From Yponomeuta sedellus (Eukaryota; Arthropoda; Insecta; Lepidoptera; Yponomeutidae), in NCBI GenBank assembly GCA_934045075.1, contig OW203734.1, positions 5,225,274 through 5,289,273 on the forward strand: 64,000 nucleotides of DNA, in the 5' to 3' direction. A program made the position numbers and the translations under genes. The notes below the pieces were generated by a model, which saw only the letters and a program-made list of their open reading frames with translations, was not told the origin of the DNA and made no database searches. Of the stretch, positions 32,644 through 43,832 are shown in pieces (positions within the stretch are counted from its first letter, which is position 1; each line of letters begins with the position of its first letter).

Positions 32644-32895
32644 ATTGTCACAGTTGTTAAGATTTCTCATGGTCACTTTTAAATAATAGTACCTACATTA
32701 TGAGATAGGTAAGTGCGGTAAGTTGAAAATAACAGCCGAAGCGATATTGCTATCATCTTATCAAAGCCCACGTAGGTATGTCATAAGACGTTTTATAGCA
32801 AATTTGCGTGGAAAGCAATAAAACTCGGACTATCTTAAACGAATAACCCCTACACCTACGGAACCCTAAAATGCGCGTGGCCTGACACGCCCTTG

Positions 32896-33999
32896 GTCGT
32901 TTTTTAATAAGCGGGTGCCATTGTTTGGAGGCGCTCGTGGCCTAGTGGAACTGAGTGATTGGAATTAATCACTTGGATTAAGCAACAACTCCGTGCTTTG
33001 CAATGCACGTTAAGCCGTCGTCGGTGCCGATGATAATCGTTTGTTATCAAGCCGCTCATAAGGCCTCTGACAAGACTTAACGACTGCCATTACAGAACAG
33101 TCGGCACCAATGTTTTCTTTAACTTGCATTGCAATATGGTATGTATGGCTTCCTGCATCTCAATATGGCACGGGTCTCTTCCTGTATCGCAGAAAGGTTA
33201 GGCCATACTCCACCACGGGGGCCAAGTCCGGGTTGGTGGAGGATTGTAAGACTGTGGCGAGCCGTCGTTTTTTAATTAGCGGGTGCCATTGTTTGGAGGC
33301 GCTCGTGGCCTAGTGGAACTGAGTGATTGGAATCAATCACTTGGATTAAGCAACAACTCCGTGCTTTGCAATGCACGCCAAGCCGTCGTCGGTGCCGATG
33401 ATAATCGTTTGTTATCAAGCCGCTCATAAGGCCTCTGACAAGACTTAACGACTGCCATTACAGAACAGTCGGCACCAATGCTTTCTTTAACTTGCATTGC
33501 AATATGGTATGTATGGCTTCCTGCATCTCAATATGGCACGGGTCTCTTCCTGTATAGCAGAAAGGTTAGGCCATACTCCACCACGGGGGCCAAGTCCGGG
33601 TTGGTGGAGGATTGTAAGACTGTGGCGAGCCGTCGTTTTTTAATTAGCGGGTGCCATTGTTTGGAGGCGCTCGTGGCCTAGTGGAACTGAGTGATTGGAA
33701 TCAATCACTTGGATTAAGCAACAACTCCGTGCTTTGCAATGCACGCCAAGCCGTCGTCGGTGCCGATGATAATCGTTTGTTATCAAGCCGCTCATAAGGC
33801 CTTTGACAAGACTTAACGACTGCCATTACAGAACAGTCGGCACCAATGCTTTCTTTAACTTGCATTGCAATATGGTATGTATGGCTTCCTGCATCTCAAT
33901 ATGGCACGGGTCTCTTCCTGTATAGCAGAAAGGTTAGGCCATACTCCACCACGGGGGCCAAGTCCGGGTTGGTGGAGGATTGTAAGACTGTGGCGAGCC
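32896..33999 (+). repeat. Tandem array, three units of 368 bp, made of 5S-SINE pieces
   Basis: Units 32896-33263, 33264-33631 and 33632-33999 are nearly identical (a handful of substitutions). Each unit holds a plus-orientation 5S-SINE head (GCGCTCGTGGCCTAGTGG, then ATCACTTGGATTAAGCAAC). It also holds an inverted SINE tail (CCACGGGGGCCAAGTCCGGG). The unit is therefore a head-to-head chimera that was amplified as a block. Three identical 67-codon frames (AIWYVWLPASQYGTG) simply reflect the repeat. Confidence 0.92.
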
Positions 34000-34240
34000 T
34001 TATTGTCAGAAGTTATCAAGCCGCCTATAAGGCCTCTGACATGGCTTAACGACTGCCATTACATGACAGCTGGCACTAACGGCTTAATGCGCCTTGCGAA
34101 GCACGGAAGCGCTCGGAAAAATGCCACTAGCGGTAGTCACGGGACGGTCACCCATCCTGCACCTACCGCGCCTGTTGTTGCTTAACTCAAGTGATTGATT
34201 CCAATCACTCGGTTCCGCTAGGCCACGAGCGCTTCCATTT
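34000..34240 (-). mobile_element. 5S-derived SINE adjoining the array
   Basis: On the minus strand it reads CTCGTGGCCTAGCGGAACC, then ATCACTTGAGTTAAGC, GGATGGGTGACCG and CGCAAGGCGC. These match the 5S-like head, including a canonical box C-like GGATGGGTGACC. The third array unit runs directly into it. Confidence 0.8.
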
Positions 34241-34568
34241 ACTACCTTTTATTAAGCACAATACATCTTTTTTATGAAATGACTGTAATTTTAATTTTTA
34301 TAATGCTTTAAGTCCAAGTATGTAATTAACTAACACAGACAAAAAGTCTAAGCAAAACCTTACGGTCTTATTAATAAAACACCGTTTTAGTTAAAGCCTG
34401 TTACAAACCTGCTATCAAGTGACAGTTCCATACAGCGCTGTCATCTTAAAGTGGGTTTCAACGGCGTTTTAAGGTATCGTATTTTTATTAATTAGACCGT
34501 TACTCTTTAATTTCTACACTTTTTGGACAAAGTAAACTTGGCCTTTTTTGTCGGAAGAGTCCGACCTG

Positions 34569-34822
34569 GGGACCGATTCTCGCTCATGCGAATTGAAAGC
34601 GCAGACGAAAAATATTCGAAGGCTTAGACATTTGTCCCATAAAATTAGAGAACTCTACAGAGTCATTAGACATTTATTTTCTCATTCGAATTCAATCTAG
34701 CATGTGGTTCAGAATACAGATTTTGGCTGTCGGCCGACTTTTTACGTAGAATTCCAAGTCTCTGCTAATAAGCCTTGGGGTCATATACGACTTATTTGCT
34801 AATGAAGTGAGAATTGGCTCTG
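34569..34822. mobile_element. MITE-like repeat, copy 2
   Basis: This is the second copy of the 28788-29038 element. It begins CCGATTCTCGCTCATGCG and ends GTGAGAATTGGCTCTGAGG. A short word from the foldback at 32438 (GGAAGAGTCCGACC) precedes it. Confidence 0.65.
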
Positions 34823-37150
34823 AGGTTTCGCTTTGATTTACATATTGTGTAAATGATCAAGAATGGCTTATATTTGCTGTAGAAGAAGGGCTCAACACAC
34901 AGTCCCCGAGCGCTGATAGTTTTGACGGCAAACTCAATAAAACCGACATAAGAAGTTTCGTATTTCTACCAACAGCGCACTAAGGTGAGTACCCATTGAC
35001 AGTGGCACGGATATTGTTCACATATTGTTTGGGATTTCAAATAGCAAAACTGCGAAATTCTCTACTGTAAAATGTTTCATAAATTTTTGGATTGTATGAA
35101 AAATAAAAATGACCTTGGAGAATTTTAATCTTTTTTTTATTGGAAGTAGTCACACAGAAGCAACTATTCTCAGGGTTCAAAAATTACTTTAGAAGATAAA
35201 ATGTTTACGACTTGTAATTTTGAAATAGGTACACATGTAGGTATAATAGTAGTGCCTATATTTTGTGCGACGCCAAGTTCACCAGCAAATATATTTTAAG
35301 AACAGACTTATTCTTGTACAATACCCCGATGTATACGTATTTCGAATTTAGAGGTCATATGCGTCTAAATTATATCTCTAAATTTAATTTAAATTGCGAT
35401 TTTAAACAGTTATGAAGTCAGTTGTAATGTTTTACTTTAAAAAAAATAAGTTTTAAATTTTTAATTTATTTGTTTGTATTTTCCATTCCTTCAGAGTGTT
35501 TTATTTGTATTATGTATATTATCTATAGTTCAAACAATATTTTGGCGCAGTCGACACGCGCCTTTACTGTCATATCTCTTGGCTGTTTGCCCACTTGTGA
35601 TGAAACGCGTCCGCAGAATACCGTTTAGGGATTATTTTAAGCGGATGGTGTGTTCCTTTATTCAATGTGCATTATGGCTAAAACTTTTTTTTTTGTTTGT
35701 AGAATGAACATTTTTATTGTAGCCTATTATTCGCATCCAGACATGGTGGGCATTACCCCCCAATGATGGCACAACCTTGCGCTTATTAGGGGAGGGCTAT
35801 GTCCAGCAGTGGACTAATAAAGCCTGAAGAAGAAGAGGAAGAATCACGGTGGAAATCAAATTTTTGCAATAGATAAATAGAGAACACTTTATACCTGTAT
35901 ACATAAAAATTGTATACAGGTATTCATAGATATTATAGAAAATAGTACAAAATTTGACAGATAGACGATTGGAATGGTTCAGGATTTTGTCCGCGTAATG
36001 TAGGAGTTTATCGCTAAAAAAAGTCTTTCTGATGAACAAGTGGTTTGGATGTGTGCAGTTGGCAACTTATGTTCTTATGCTGTGTTGTTATTATGTTCTT
36101 ATTTGCCGTCGAGACCTCTAAAAAACTCCGTGTAAAATTCAAATTTCGACTATCTCTGGAGATTTTCGGTTCCTTTCCAAACGGACTAGACAACGAAGCA
36201 GAAGGCAAGAGCCCAACTTTATTGAGGCGGTAATATCCGCATTTCCACAAGTGAGAAAACGGCACTAAAGGTGACAGAAAGAAGGGATACGGGTCAAAGG
36301 GCAAGCGGTACTTGCGCAAGAAACTATTTGTGACCTTTTGTTTCCACCTGAATTCATGAATAAAATTGACCTTAACGACAAAATGAATCTTATAATACCG
36401 AAGAGGGATAAAATGGCAATTTTACATGAGAATCTGACTGTCTGGTATTAGCAGAACCTAATGCACAAGTGGAAGAAACCAATACTTACGTGCTCAATAG
36501 GTATTTTATGTTTATTTTTAAATGCACACCGAAAAACTAAGTAAAAGTATGATAAATTGCTGTGCTATAAGCAATTTATGTTCTTTTATGCTATAGTATG
36601 TAACCCTTTTGGCACAAAGTGTGCTTAACACATTTTTTAGACCGCCTTTCAGGCCAGTATTAATACATCTTCAGGGATTTTATTATATAAGCGTATACCT
36701 AAGTAGGTACAATGCCCCGTGAAGGATGTATTGACCTTTGCAAGCATCAACTTTTACTTGCTTATATTAAATACAACTTTTATTTCAAATAAACCAATTG
36801 ATCAGTAAAACAAGCACAAGATAAATTCGAAAATACACATACCCTAAACACTGCAACATATTTTTGAGGTGCACAAAACCCAAAAACTGAACATTCTAAA
36901 AAGTCGGATAATTTCCGAGATTTTGACATGACGTGAATTCTAATTAGTTACTTTATGAGTAATTTTATAAGTTTTATAACAATAACGTCTTGTCCACTAT
37001 ATGGGACTCTGCTGTTTTCTGTCCAGAGCACCAAGGAAGAGACGAGTAAACGTTATTAAAGTGTAATAAAAATGAAAATGTTTATATCAGATATTAAATT
37101 AGCGAGTGTTATGTCGTATGTATGAAGAAGAAGAATATGTATATATTCTT
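34823..37150. other. Mostly unrecognised AT-rich DNA
   Basis: No supported gene. A short LINE-tail scrap lies at 35755-35835 (CCAGCAGTGGACTAATAAAG). A small hairpin around TATACAGGTATTCATAG lies at 35890-35930. Frames at 35474-35707 and 36014-36319 are hydrophobic or low-complexity and have no domain. Confidence 0.45.
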
Positions 37151-37930
37151 TTTAATGCACTAACCCGTGCTAATGACAATTTTAAAAACCTATTTTGAGG
37201 CTAAAAATTCCACCTGGGATTCGAACCCAAGACCTCTGGCTATCCATGCCAACGCTCTTTCCAACTGAGCTAATGGGCAACTCACCAGCATCAGTGAAAT
37301 TTCAAACCTCTTTACAATATTTTCTGTATCACGTACAGGCAGCGACATCTGGCTGAAGTAATTTGCATCACTTGCAGCCCCGAGTACCTACTTTGCAGCT
37401 AGGTTTTAACATTACGAGTGGAATTTTTAGCCTCTAAATAGGTTTTTAGAAGAATATTTATTATATACCATAAGGTCTATCCATTTTTTTGTGAGCTGCA
37501 AGTTTCCTAAAAATAGATAGGTAGTTAAGTAATAAATAAAATAAATATATCAGATGATCATTCCTTACAATTTACATATTTGACAAAACTTTTCATTTTT
37601 CAGAATTTTTAGCCTCTAAATAGGATTTTTAAAATTGTCCTTAGCATTAAAAAGAGTGTAATCATGTGGGTACAGCGATATCATTCCGATGTAAAAACCT
37701 AACTGCAAAGTAGGTACTCGGGGCTGCAAGTGATGCAAATTACTTTAGCCAGATGTCGCTGCCTGTACGTAATACAGAGAATATTGTAGAGGTTCGAAAT
37801 TTCACTGATGCCGATGAGTCGCCCATTAGCTCAGTTGAAAAGAGCGCTGGCACGGATAGCCAGAGGTCGCGGGTTCGAATCCCGGCATGGGTGTAATTTT
37901 TAGCCTCTAAATAGGTTTTTAAACTTTTCA
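37150..37930. mobile_element. Inverted pair of tRNA-like SINE copies
   Basis: The copy at 37153-37420 is on the minus strand and the copy at 37610-37925 is on the plus strand. Both include an extra end block (GCAGCGACATCTGGCTGAAG, then GGGGCTGCAAGTGATGC on the other strand) that the shorter copies lack. The block between them contains two further stray tails (37425-37447 and 37602-37632). The pair shows the full-length form of the family. Confidence 0.75.
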
Positions 37931-40640
37931 TGTTACAGGTAAAAATTCAAATTAGGTATCTATGAAACGGTTTAATGATCACGCGTACCCGCCGCGGATT
38001 GGCAATTGCAAGCGCTGAAGTATGCAGCAGTAGTAGTTACTTTGCCATTATGAATGAGCACTATTATTTAGCGCAAGCTTGGTCAAAATGACTGCGAAAA
38101 AAACTCAATTTAAAGTTTTTTCCCGGAATCAACTCCAGCCAGATTTATTTTAAACCATTTCAAAAAGCAGGACTGTGAAATCCTTCCTCGGAAACTCCAT
38201 TATGGATTCGTGTTTTATTTTATACGCTACCTAAAGCCGCCGCCTTCGCTCGCCTTTTTTGCCAACAAAGTACACCATATTTATATTAGTATTTTGTACT
38301 TTACACACATTCGCAGATGCACGTTACTTTTAAATCTCTTAAGATAAAGATTATAATAGTCAATTAAATTATAATTTTGTTAAATGTAAGTAAATTTCTT
38401 TTACCTACTTGTAAACAACCAATGAGAGAAATTATTAATTAGGGAACGGATAGCACTAAAATATTTCTGCTTTTTTATCCATTAATCTCATTAATTCAAG
38501 AAATATCAAACGCAATTACAACAATACTTAGATTTAAGAAATCGTAATTGTATTTCTTTTTAATAGGTTGTGCAAAAAGTGTTCTCTACCTTTCTATCTC
38601 TACTTTCTTGACTTTGATAATTTAAAAACCTTATTTGACAAAGGTTCGATTAGTAATAAACTTACGATCGTCACTATTGTCAGTAATTTTTGCCCAAGCG
38701 ATCAATCGTGTGACGCTAGGCAAAAACTAAATTGTAGCTACTAAGTATAACACCGGCTGACAATCAGACAAACAAACTCACTGACACTATATTAGTGGAT
38801 ATTGGCCGGTGTCCACCAAGTCACGTCCGTTGAAATGGGATCACGTTCTAAACGCATATTACGAGGCAGCCGAACGCGCCCATTTACAGACGAAAAAGCG
38901 CGGGAAACAGCGAAAACGGTTGAATTTTTTTAAATAAAGAATTTCAGTGTAGCCAGTGCTACACAAATTAGAAACAGAAACTCTAAATGGCTAGTTTGTT
39001 TTTTTAGCCCTTCTATCACGTAATTGTTGAACTATTTGACGGTTCCAAAGTGTCAAAATGTTTTTGTATTTCACTGCCTTTGGGCGGAAACACACAACAG
39101 TGGAAAAATAAAGCTCCATGATTTTATTGCTTTTTCGAGAAGAGAACAATACATTGGAGGAGACGTATTTTTTCTTTGGTCGTATGTCTTTGGAAATAAT
39201 AGTTATTTTTAGGTTTGTAGGTTGTTTTTTTTTTTAGAACCGGAAGTAACGTAGGCTGAATGCAACATAAAACATAATCTTAGCCTCTACTTGAAAAAGA
39301 AAACTTTTTTTCTTTGTTTTATATCTATCTTTATTTATTTCCATCGTACACTATTCTTATTGTCTTATCAACTAAACAACTTTATGACTAAAAAAATAAA
39401 TAAATCTGGCTGCACTTGACAATTGACATCTTATCCTACACCTGTTTTTTCTGAGCGTTCCGGCCACATTCCACCAACAAATGTGTCACATCATTGCTGT
39501 ACCGCCAACTCAAAATTGGGAGAATCCACCTTTTTCATTAAATAAGCAAATTTGTTGTCATTGCAACGTCAGGCAAGGTTTAATTGTTCTGTGTGCAATT
39601 CAATTCGATTTTTTTTTTTTTTTAATAAAGGGCAATTCAATTCGATTCGACACACCACAGACTAAAAGTTGTTGACAATCTTGACAGTTGACATATGTAT
39701 TACTTTTTTTTGGGTGACAAAGGTAAAGGCGTAGATACCGTTAAGGCGCTGTATTAGAGCCGCTGTGCCGGTTTTTCTTTTTGTCATTTTTCTCTGAGAG
39801 AAAAGTACAGAAATATCTTTGAGTATTTTTCTTGTATTCCTTGAAGCTTAGTATCCAAATGATTTTTTTTTATTTCAGCTTAATTTTTTTGAATTATTGT
39901 CCATTCAGATGGACTGACGTTCTTTCCACTCATGATAGATTTGTAATATTTTCTTTTTTTTGCCGGTTTTTTAGTGGCGCGCAGACATTTTCCTTTTAAT
40001 AGACAAACGTAACCTTTTGTTTCGCTTATTTATTTGTGGCCAGAGTTCATGATATTTCTACATACGGTATAATACCTAATTACAAACTCTACATCGTGCA
40101 TGATAAATGTGCGTTGGTGTAATTAGATTTACTTTTTATTCGCGGCATGGTTCTCTGAAAATGTAATTTGTGACATACTTTTATTTTTTTCATTAATACA
40201 CGTTTCCTGCTTAATACACGGCTTCAAGGGCAATTTTATGACTACAATGTGATTGCGCAGTTCTATATAAAAAAATATACTCACTCATTCACTTAGGTAC
40301 TTAAATAATGGTCAGGAAATAAAACTGAAGTTTTTTGCTAGCACACAATTTTAATACAACGAAGTTTGATATTTCAATAGTATCGTCGACACCTCATTAG
40401 ATTTTACACTACATGCGATTCGGTTACATTAAGGACGACAAAAATATAAAGGTTGATCCGTTGTTGACAGTACAGTCGACAGCACATAGATCTTTATACA
40501 CGTACACGCTTGATCTGTTACGTTAAAGGCGACTGCAACAAAAAAGTAAAGTTACTGCACTGTCGACTGTACACGAAAAGTAATTAACATTTTTGGTAAC
40601 TTTGTAGGTGGTTACCAGTATTTGTCACTACGTAAGTGGT
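37931..40640. other. Unrecognised AT-rich DNA
   Basis: No gene is supported. Poly-T runs occur at 39225 and 39605. Short frames at 39024-39212 and 39481-39675 have no recognisable domain. No tandem or inverted structure was noticed. Confidence 0.4.
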
Positions 40641-40670
40641 ATCTCCGTATGATTTGCGATACTCAAACAT

Positions 40671-40791
40671 AGTTATATTAAACTAGTAAAATTGTCATTA
40701 TTTATTGGGTAAAACGTAATGTTTTACCTTATTTCCGGACGTATCGGCAACGTTTTACCTAATAAATAATTGCGATTAGACCCGTTTCATA
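40671..40791. mobile_element. Foldback MITE, degraded copy
   Basis: It shares AACATAGTTATAT at the left and AATAATTGCGATTAGACCCG at the right with the cleaner copy at 56638-56786. A mariner-like element has inserted exactly at its right tip. Confidence 0.5.
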
Positions 40792-41583
40792 TACAGGGCG
40801 TCCCAAAGTTATGGGACGTGAAGGGAAAGTACCTTGAATATCGTAGGTATTTGTGGGTATTTTGCTCAAAGAAGACTTTATGTTATTTTTAAAAGTTAGT
40901 AATTCTGCATTCAAAGATGTTTTAAAAATTACTTGCTTCGTCTGGGAATCGAAACGACTTAAATGTAAAAAAACCACCCCTACTTTTATGATGCCAATAA
41001 AAAAATGGCCAAGAAATAATCTTCTTGAGTAACATAGTATTTTAAAAGAAAGGAACAGCGTAAAATTAATAATTGTAATAAAACTAAAAACATACATGAA
41101 ATAGCCGTAATCAATTAAGTGCGCATTTTTTTTCTAAATTAATTAAATGCTCAAAATGTGATCCCTCTTGTCTTACGCAAATCGCCAATCTTTTAATGAG
41201 TCCGCTGCCTGTTGATTTTCTTATCGTTTTATGGTGAATCTATGGATTGATACTTCTCGAACGTCACTACTTTTCGACCGTCGTCATCGGCAATAAATAA
41301 CTTTCTTGAAATTTGACTCAAACATTTTACGTTGTTCCTTTCTTTTAAAATATTATGTTACTTAAGAAGAGTTATTTGTTTTTGGCCACTCTTTCGATTA
41401 GCGTCATAAAAGTACGGGCGTTTTTTTACATCTAAATTGGTTCGATTGCCAGACGAGGCAAGTAATTTTTAGAAAATCTTTGAATGCAGAATTACTAACT
41501 TTTAAAAGTAACATAAAGTCTTCTTTCAGCAAAATACTTAAGGTACTTTCTTTTCATGCCCCACAACTTTGGGACACCCTGTA
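40792..41583 (-). mobile_element. Mariner-like deletion derivative with long inverted repeats
   Basis: The ends TACAGGGCGTCCCAAAG and its near complement (TACAGGGTGTCCCAAAG) are preceded and followed by TA. Inverted similarity runs inward for roughly 300 bp on each side. The centre keeps a short minus-strand frame ending at the TGA 41111-41113 with SGLIKRLAICVRQEGSHFEH. This is the usual C-terminal helix and GxHFEHL tail of Tc1/mariner-superfamily transposases. The catalytic part is lost. Confidence 0.7.
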
Positions 41584-43015
41584 TAGCTACGTAAGCAGTT
41601 ATTATAGTGACAAACACAGGTCTAAGCCTACCCCCTCGCGATATACGCGTGAGTTTATATTCTATTGGTGTGTGTGTATGTACTTAATTACGTACAAACA
41701 AAACGTTCTATCCAGTAGCGCAGGCATCACTCACTTACCTACTTATTTAATACTTTATTATCACGACACTTTACTAACTTGATTACCTACTTATTTGTAC
41801 TTTAGATCTGCAAAATTATCTTAGGAAGATAAGTTAATTGTTCACAACCATATTTAAACTACTTATAACTAGTTATGGGCGGGAGAGAATGTTCTCGCAT
41901 GACGAGAACTTAAAATAAAAAAAAACTAAATTATTTTATAAAAATAATTTCAAGTAAACTCAGTATAAAGATTGTTTTTTTATTCGAAGCAAAAAATTCT
42001 GCCACTTTGCCATAATGCCGTATGACATATTTATTATGGCATATTGTCGGGGTTGCAAATCATCAAAATCATCACATTTGCAGACGTATTCTATGTGGAT
42101 ATTATGTCTTTGATACTACAAGGTTTTTGATCACACGAGTCTACTTTTTACGGTAATAAAAATATAAACCGCATAATTTGGCATCGAATTAAAAAACTGA
42201 ATTTAATTACAGCTAATAACTAAGGGGGGTTAATTAAATGTAGACATATTTTTGTGTTTATGAGGTCTCGAAATGGAAGAATATTCTCGGAGCACATGCG
42301 TCCCGCCCCATCCCTACTTACTAAACTTTAAAGTTATTTCATTAGCGATTTCGGAGGACATATTTCTCTTTCGCTCCATCAACATGTATTTATTTCTCTA
42401 TTGCTTAATTTATTACATCCAAACCAGTGCAACCTTTCAGTTTACAAAAGGTTGGGACACTAAAGATGACCAGTAAAGGAGGAAGTATGACTAAATTATC
42501 TCTTTTTTAGTCAGCGAAGGGGATATGGGATATAGGCCTGTATGGGACGCCACATGCAGACATAACGTCACCGGAATATTATGAAGTCTATAAAGGGAGG
42601 GCTAAACAAAAAGTACTCGAAGCCGGCGAGCGTGCAAGCAGCGCATAATGATTGTTGATGAAGCGAAAGTGGTTTGTCGAGATCGTGGCAAGTGGCAAAC
42701 TTTATGTATGTACATACAAGTTTTGGGTACAGTCATACGGAAACTGAGCTGAAATTTAAAGTTTTAGTACAGTTGAGTGCACAAGACATTTCACCCATGC
42801 ATTCTAAGATGATTGAGTTGTACGTATTGCAACACTTTATACTTTACAAAGAAAATTTTAAGGTGAATAGATGAATACAAAAATTGTCGGTGGCCCATCG
42901 CGTGAACACCGCAGTTGCGTGTTTATTTCATACCAAAGAACGTAAGACTTTCTCACGGTGGTGCATGATTGCCATTATCGTGCTAGATTTTATACACCTT
43001 TAAACAGAGTTAATT
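41584..43015. other. Unrecognised DNA with a LINE-tail scrap
   Basis: No gene is supported. At 42550-42720 (+) the LINE C-terminal tail seen at 1590 recurs (VDEAKVVCRDRGKWQ). The rest is AT-rich with no domain or repeat noticed. Confidence 0.45.
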
Positions 43016-43016
43016 T

Positions 43017-43308
43017 TAAAAACCTAGTTTAGAGGCTAAAAATTCACCCATGCCGGGATTCGAACCCGCGACCTCTGGCTATCCGTGCCAGCGCTCTTTC
43101 CAACTAAGCTAATGGGCGACTCACCGGCATCAGTGAAATTTGAAGTGCCTGTACGTAATACAGAGAATATTGCAAAGAGGATCGAAATTTCACTGAAGCC
43201 GGTGAGTCGCCCATTAGCTTAGTTGGAAAGAGCGCTGGCATGGATAGCTAGAGGTCGCGGGTTCAAATCCCGGCATGGGTGGAATTTTTAGGCTCTAAAA
43301 TAGGTTTT
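43017..43308. mobile_element. Two tRNA-like SINEs head to head, forming a 290-bp hairpin
   Basis: The minus copy (43017-43140) and plus copy (43160-43308) meet almost symmetrically at a short centre. Both keep the B-box word and the tail (TTTTAGAGGC or TTTTTAGGCTC). A transcript through it would fold back on itself. Confidence 0.85.
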
Positions 43309-43689
43309 TAAATACTATGATAACCATTTTTAGAACCTGCAGTCTAGAATCTAGGATCAACATTCAAGGCCTTTAATCGATTTTCGCCAAAAACGACCGT
43401 TGTCAGTGGAAAAAGATTAAATTAGATTAGTTCTAGGATATTTCCGTATACTAAATTCTAGGCTGTGTGTTCTAAGAATAGAGTTATCATAGATATTAAG
43501 ATTACTTATGTTTACCTGAAAAAAAAAACTTATTGTAAAACAAGTTATGAATTTTATTCCATTGGTGGCGCTAGTGATCGCCCCTAAGCACCTTAAGTTA
43601 AGTGAATTAGTTATACACTAATTTACTTTTTAAGCAATAAGTCGTTTTCAGTGCGAATTCACCAAGCCCTCCACATAACAATTAATGTG

Positions 43690-43695
43690 TTTATT
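43690..43695 (-). terminator. Candidate poly-A signal of the SLC22 gene
   Basis: AATAAA on the minus strand, about 140 bases after the stop codon at 43833-43835. Confidence 0.5.
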
Positions 43696-43832
43696 GTTTC
43701 ATAAGATCTAGAAACTTAACGCAGTCAACTTGATTGCCTTATTTTACTTACACGTTATTACCGGTACGTATGATTTTCTAAACGGTCTAAATAGCACTAA
43801 ATCAGAAAGTCTAGTAATACTCACAATAATTA

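Noticed and set aside
33110..34185. Three identical 67-codon frames
   Set aside because: They are the same repeat unit read three times and lie on SINE-derived sequence.
35474..35707. 77-codon hydrophobic frame
   Set aside because: No family signature, no partner exons, AT-rich composition typical of chance hydrophobic frames.
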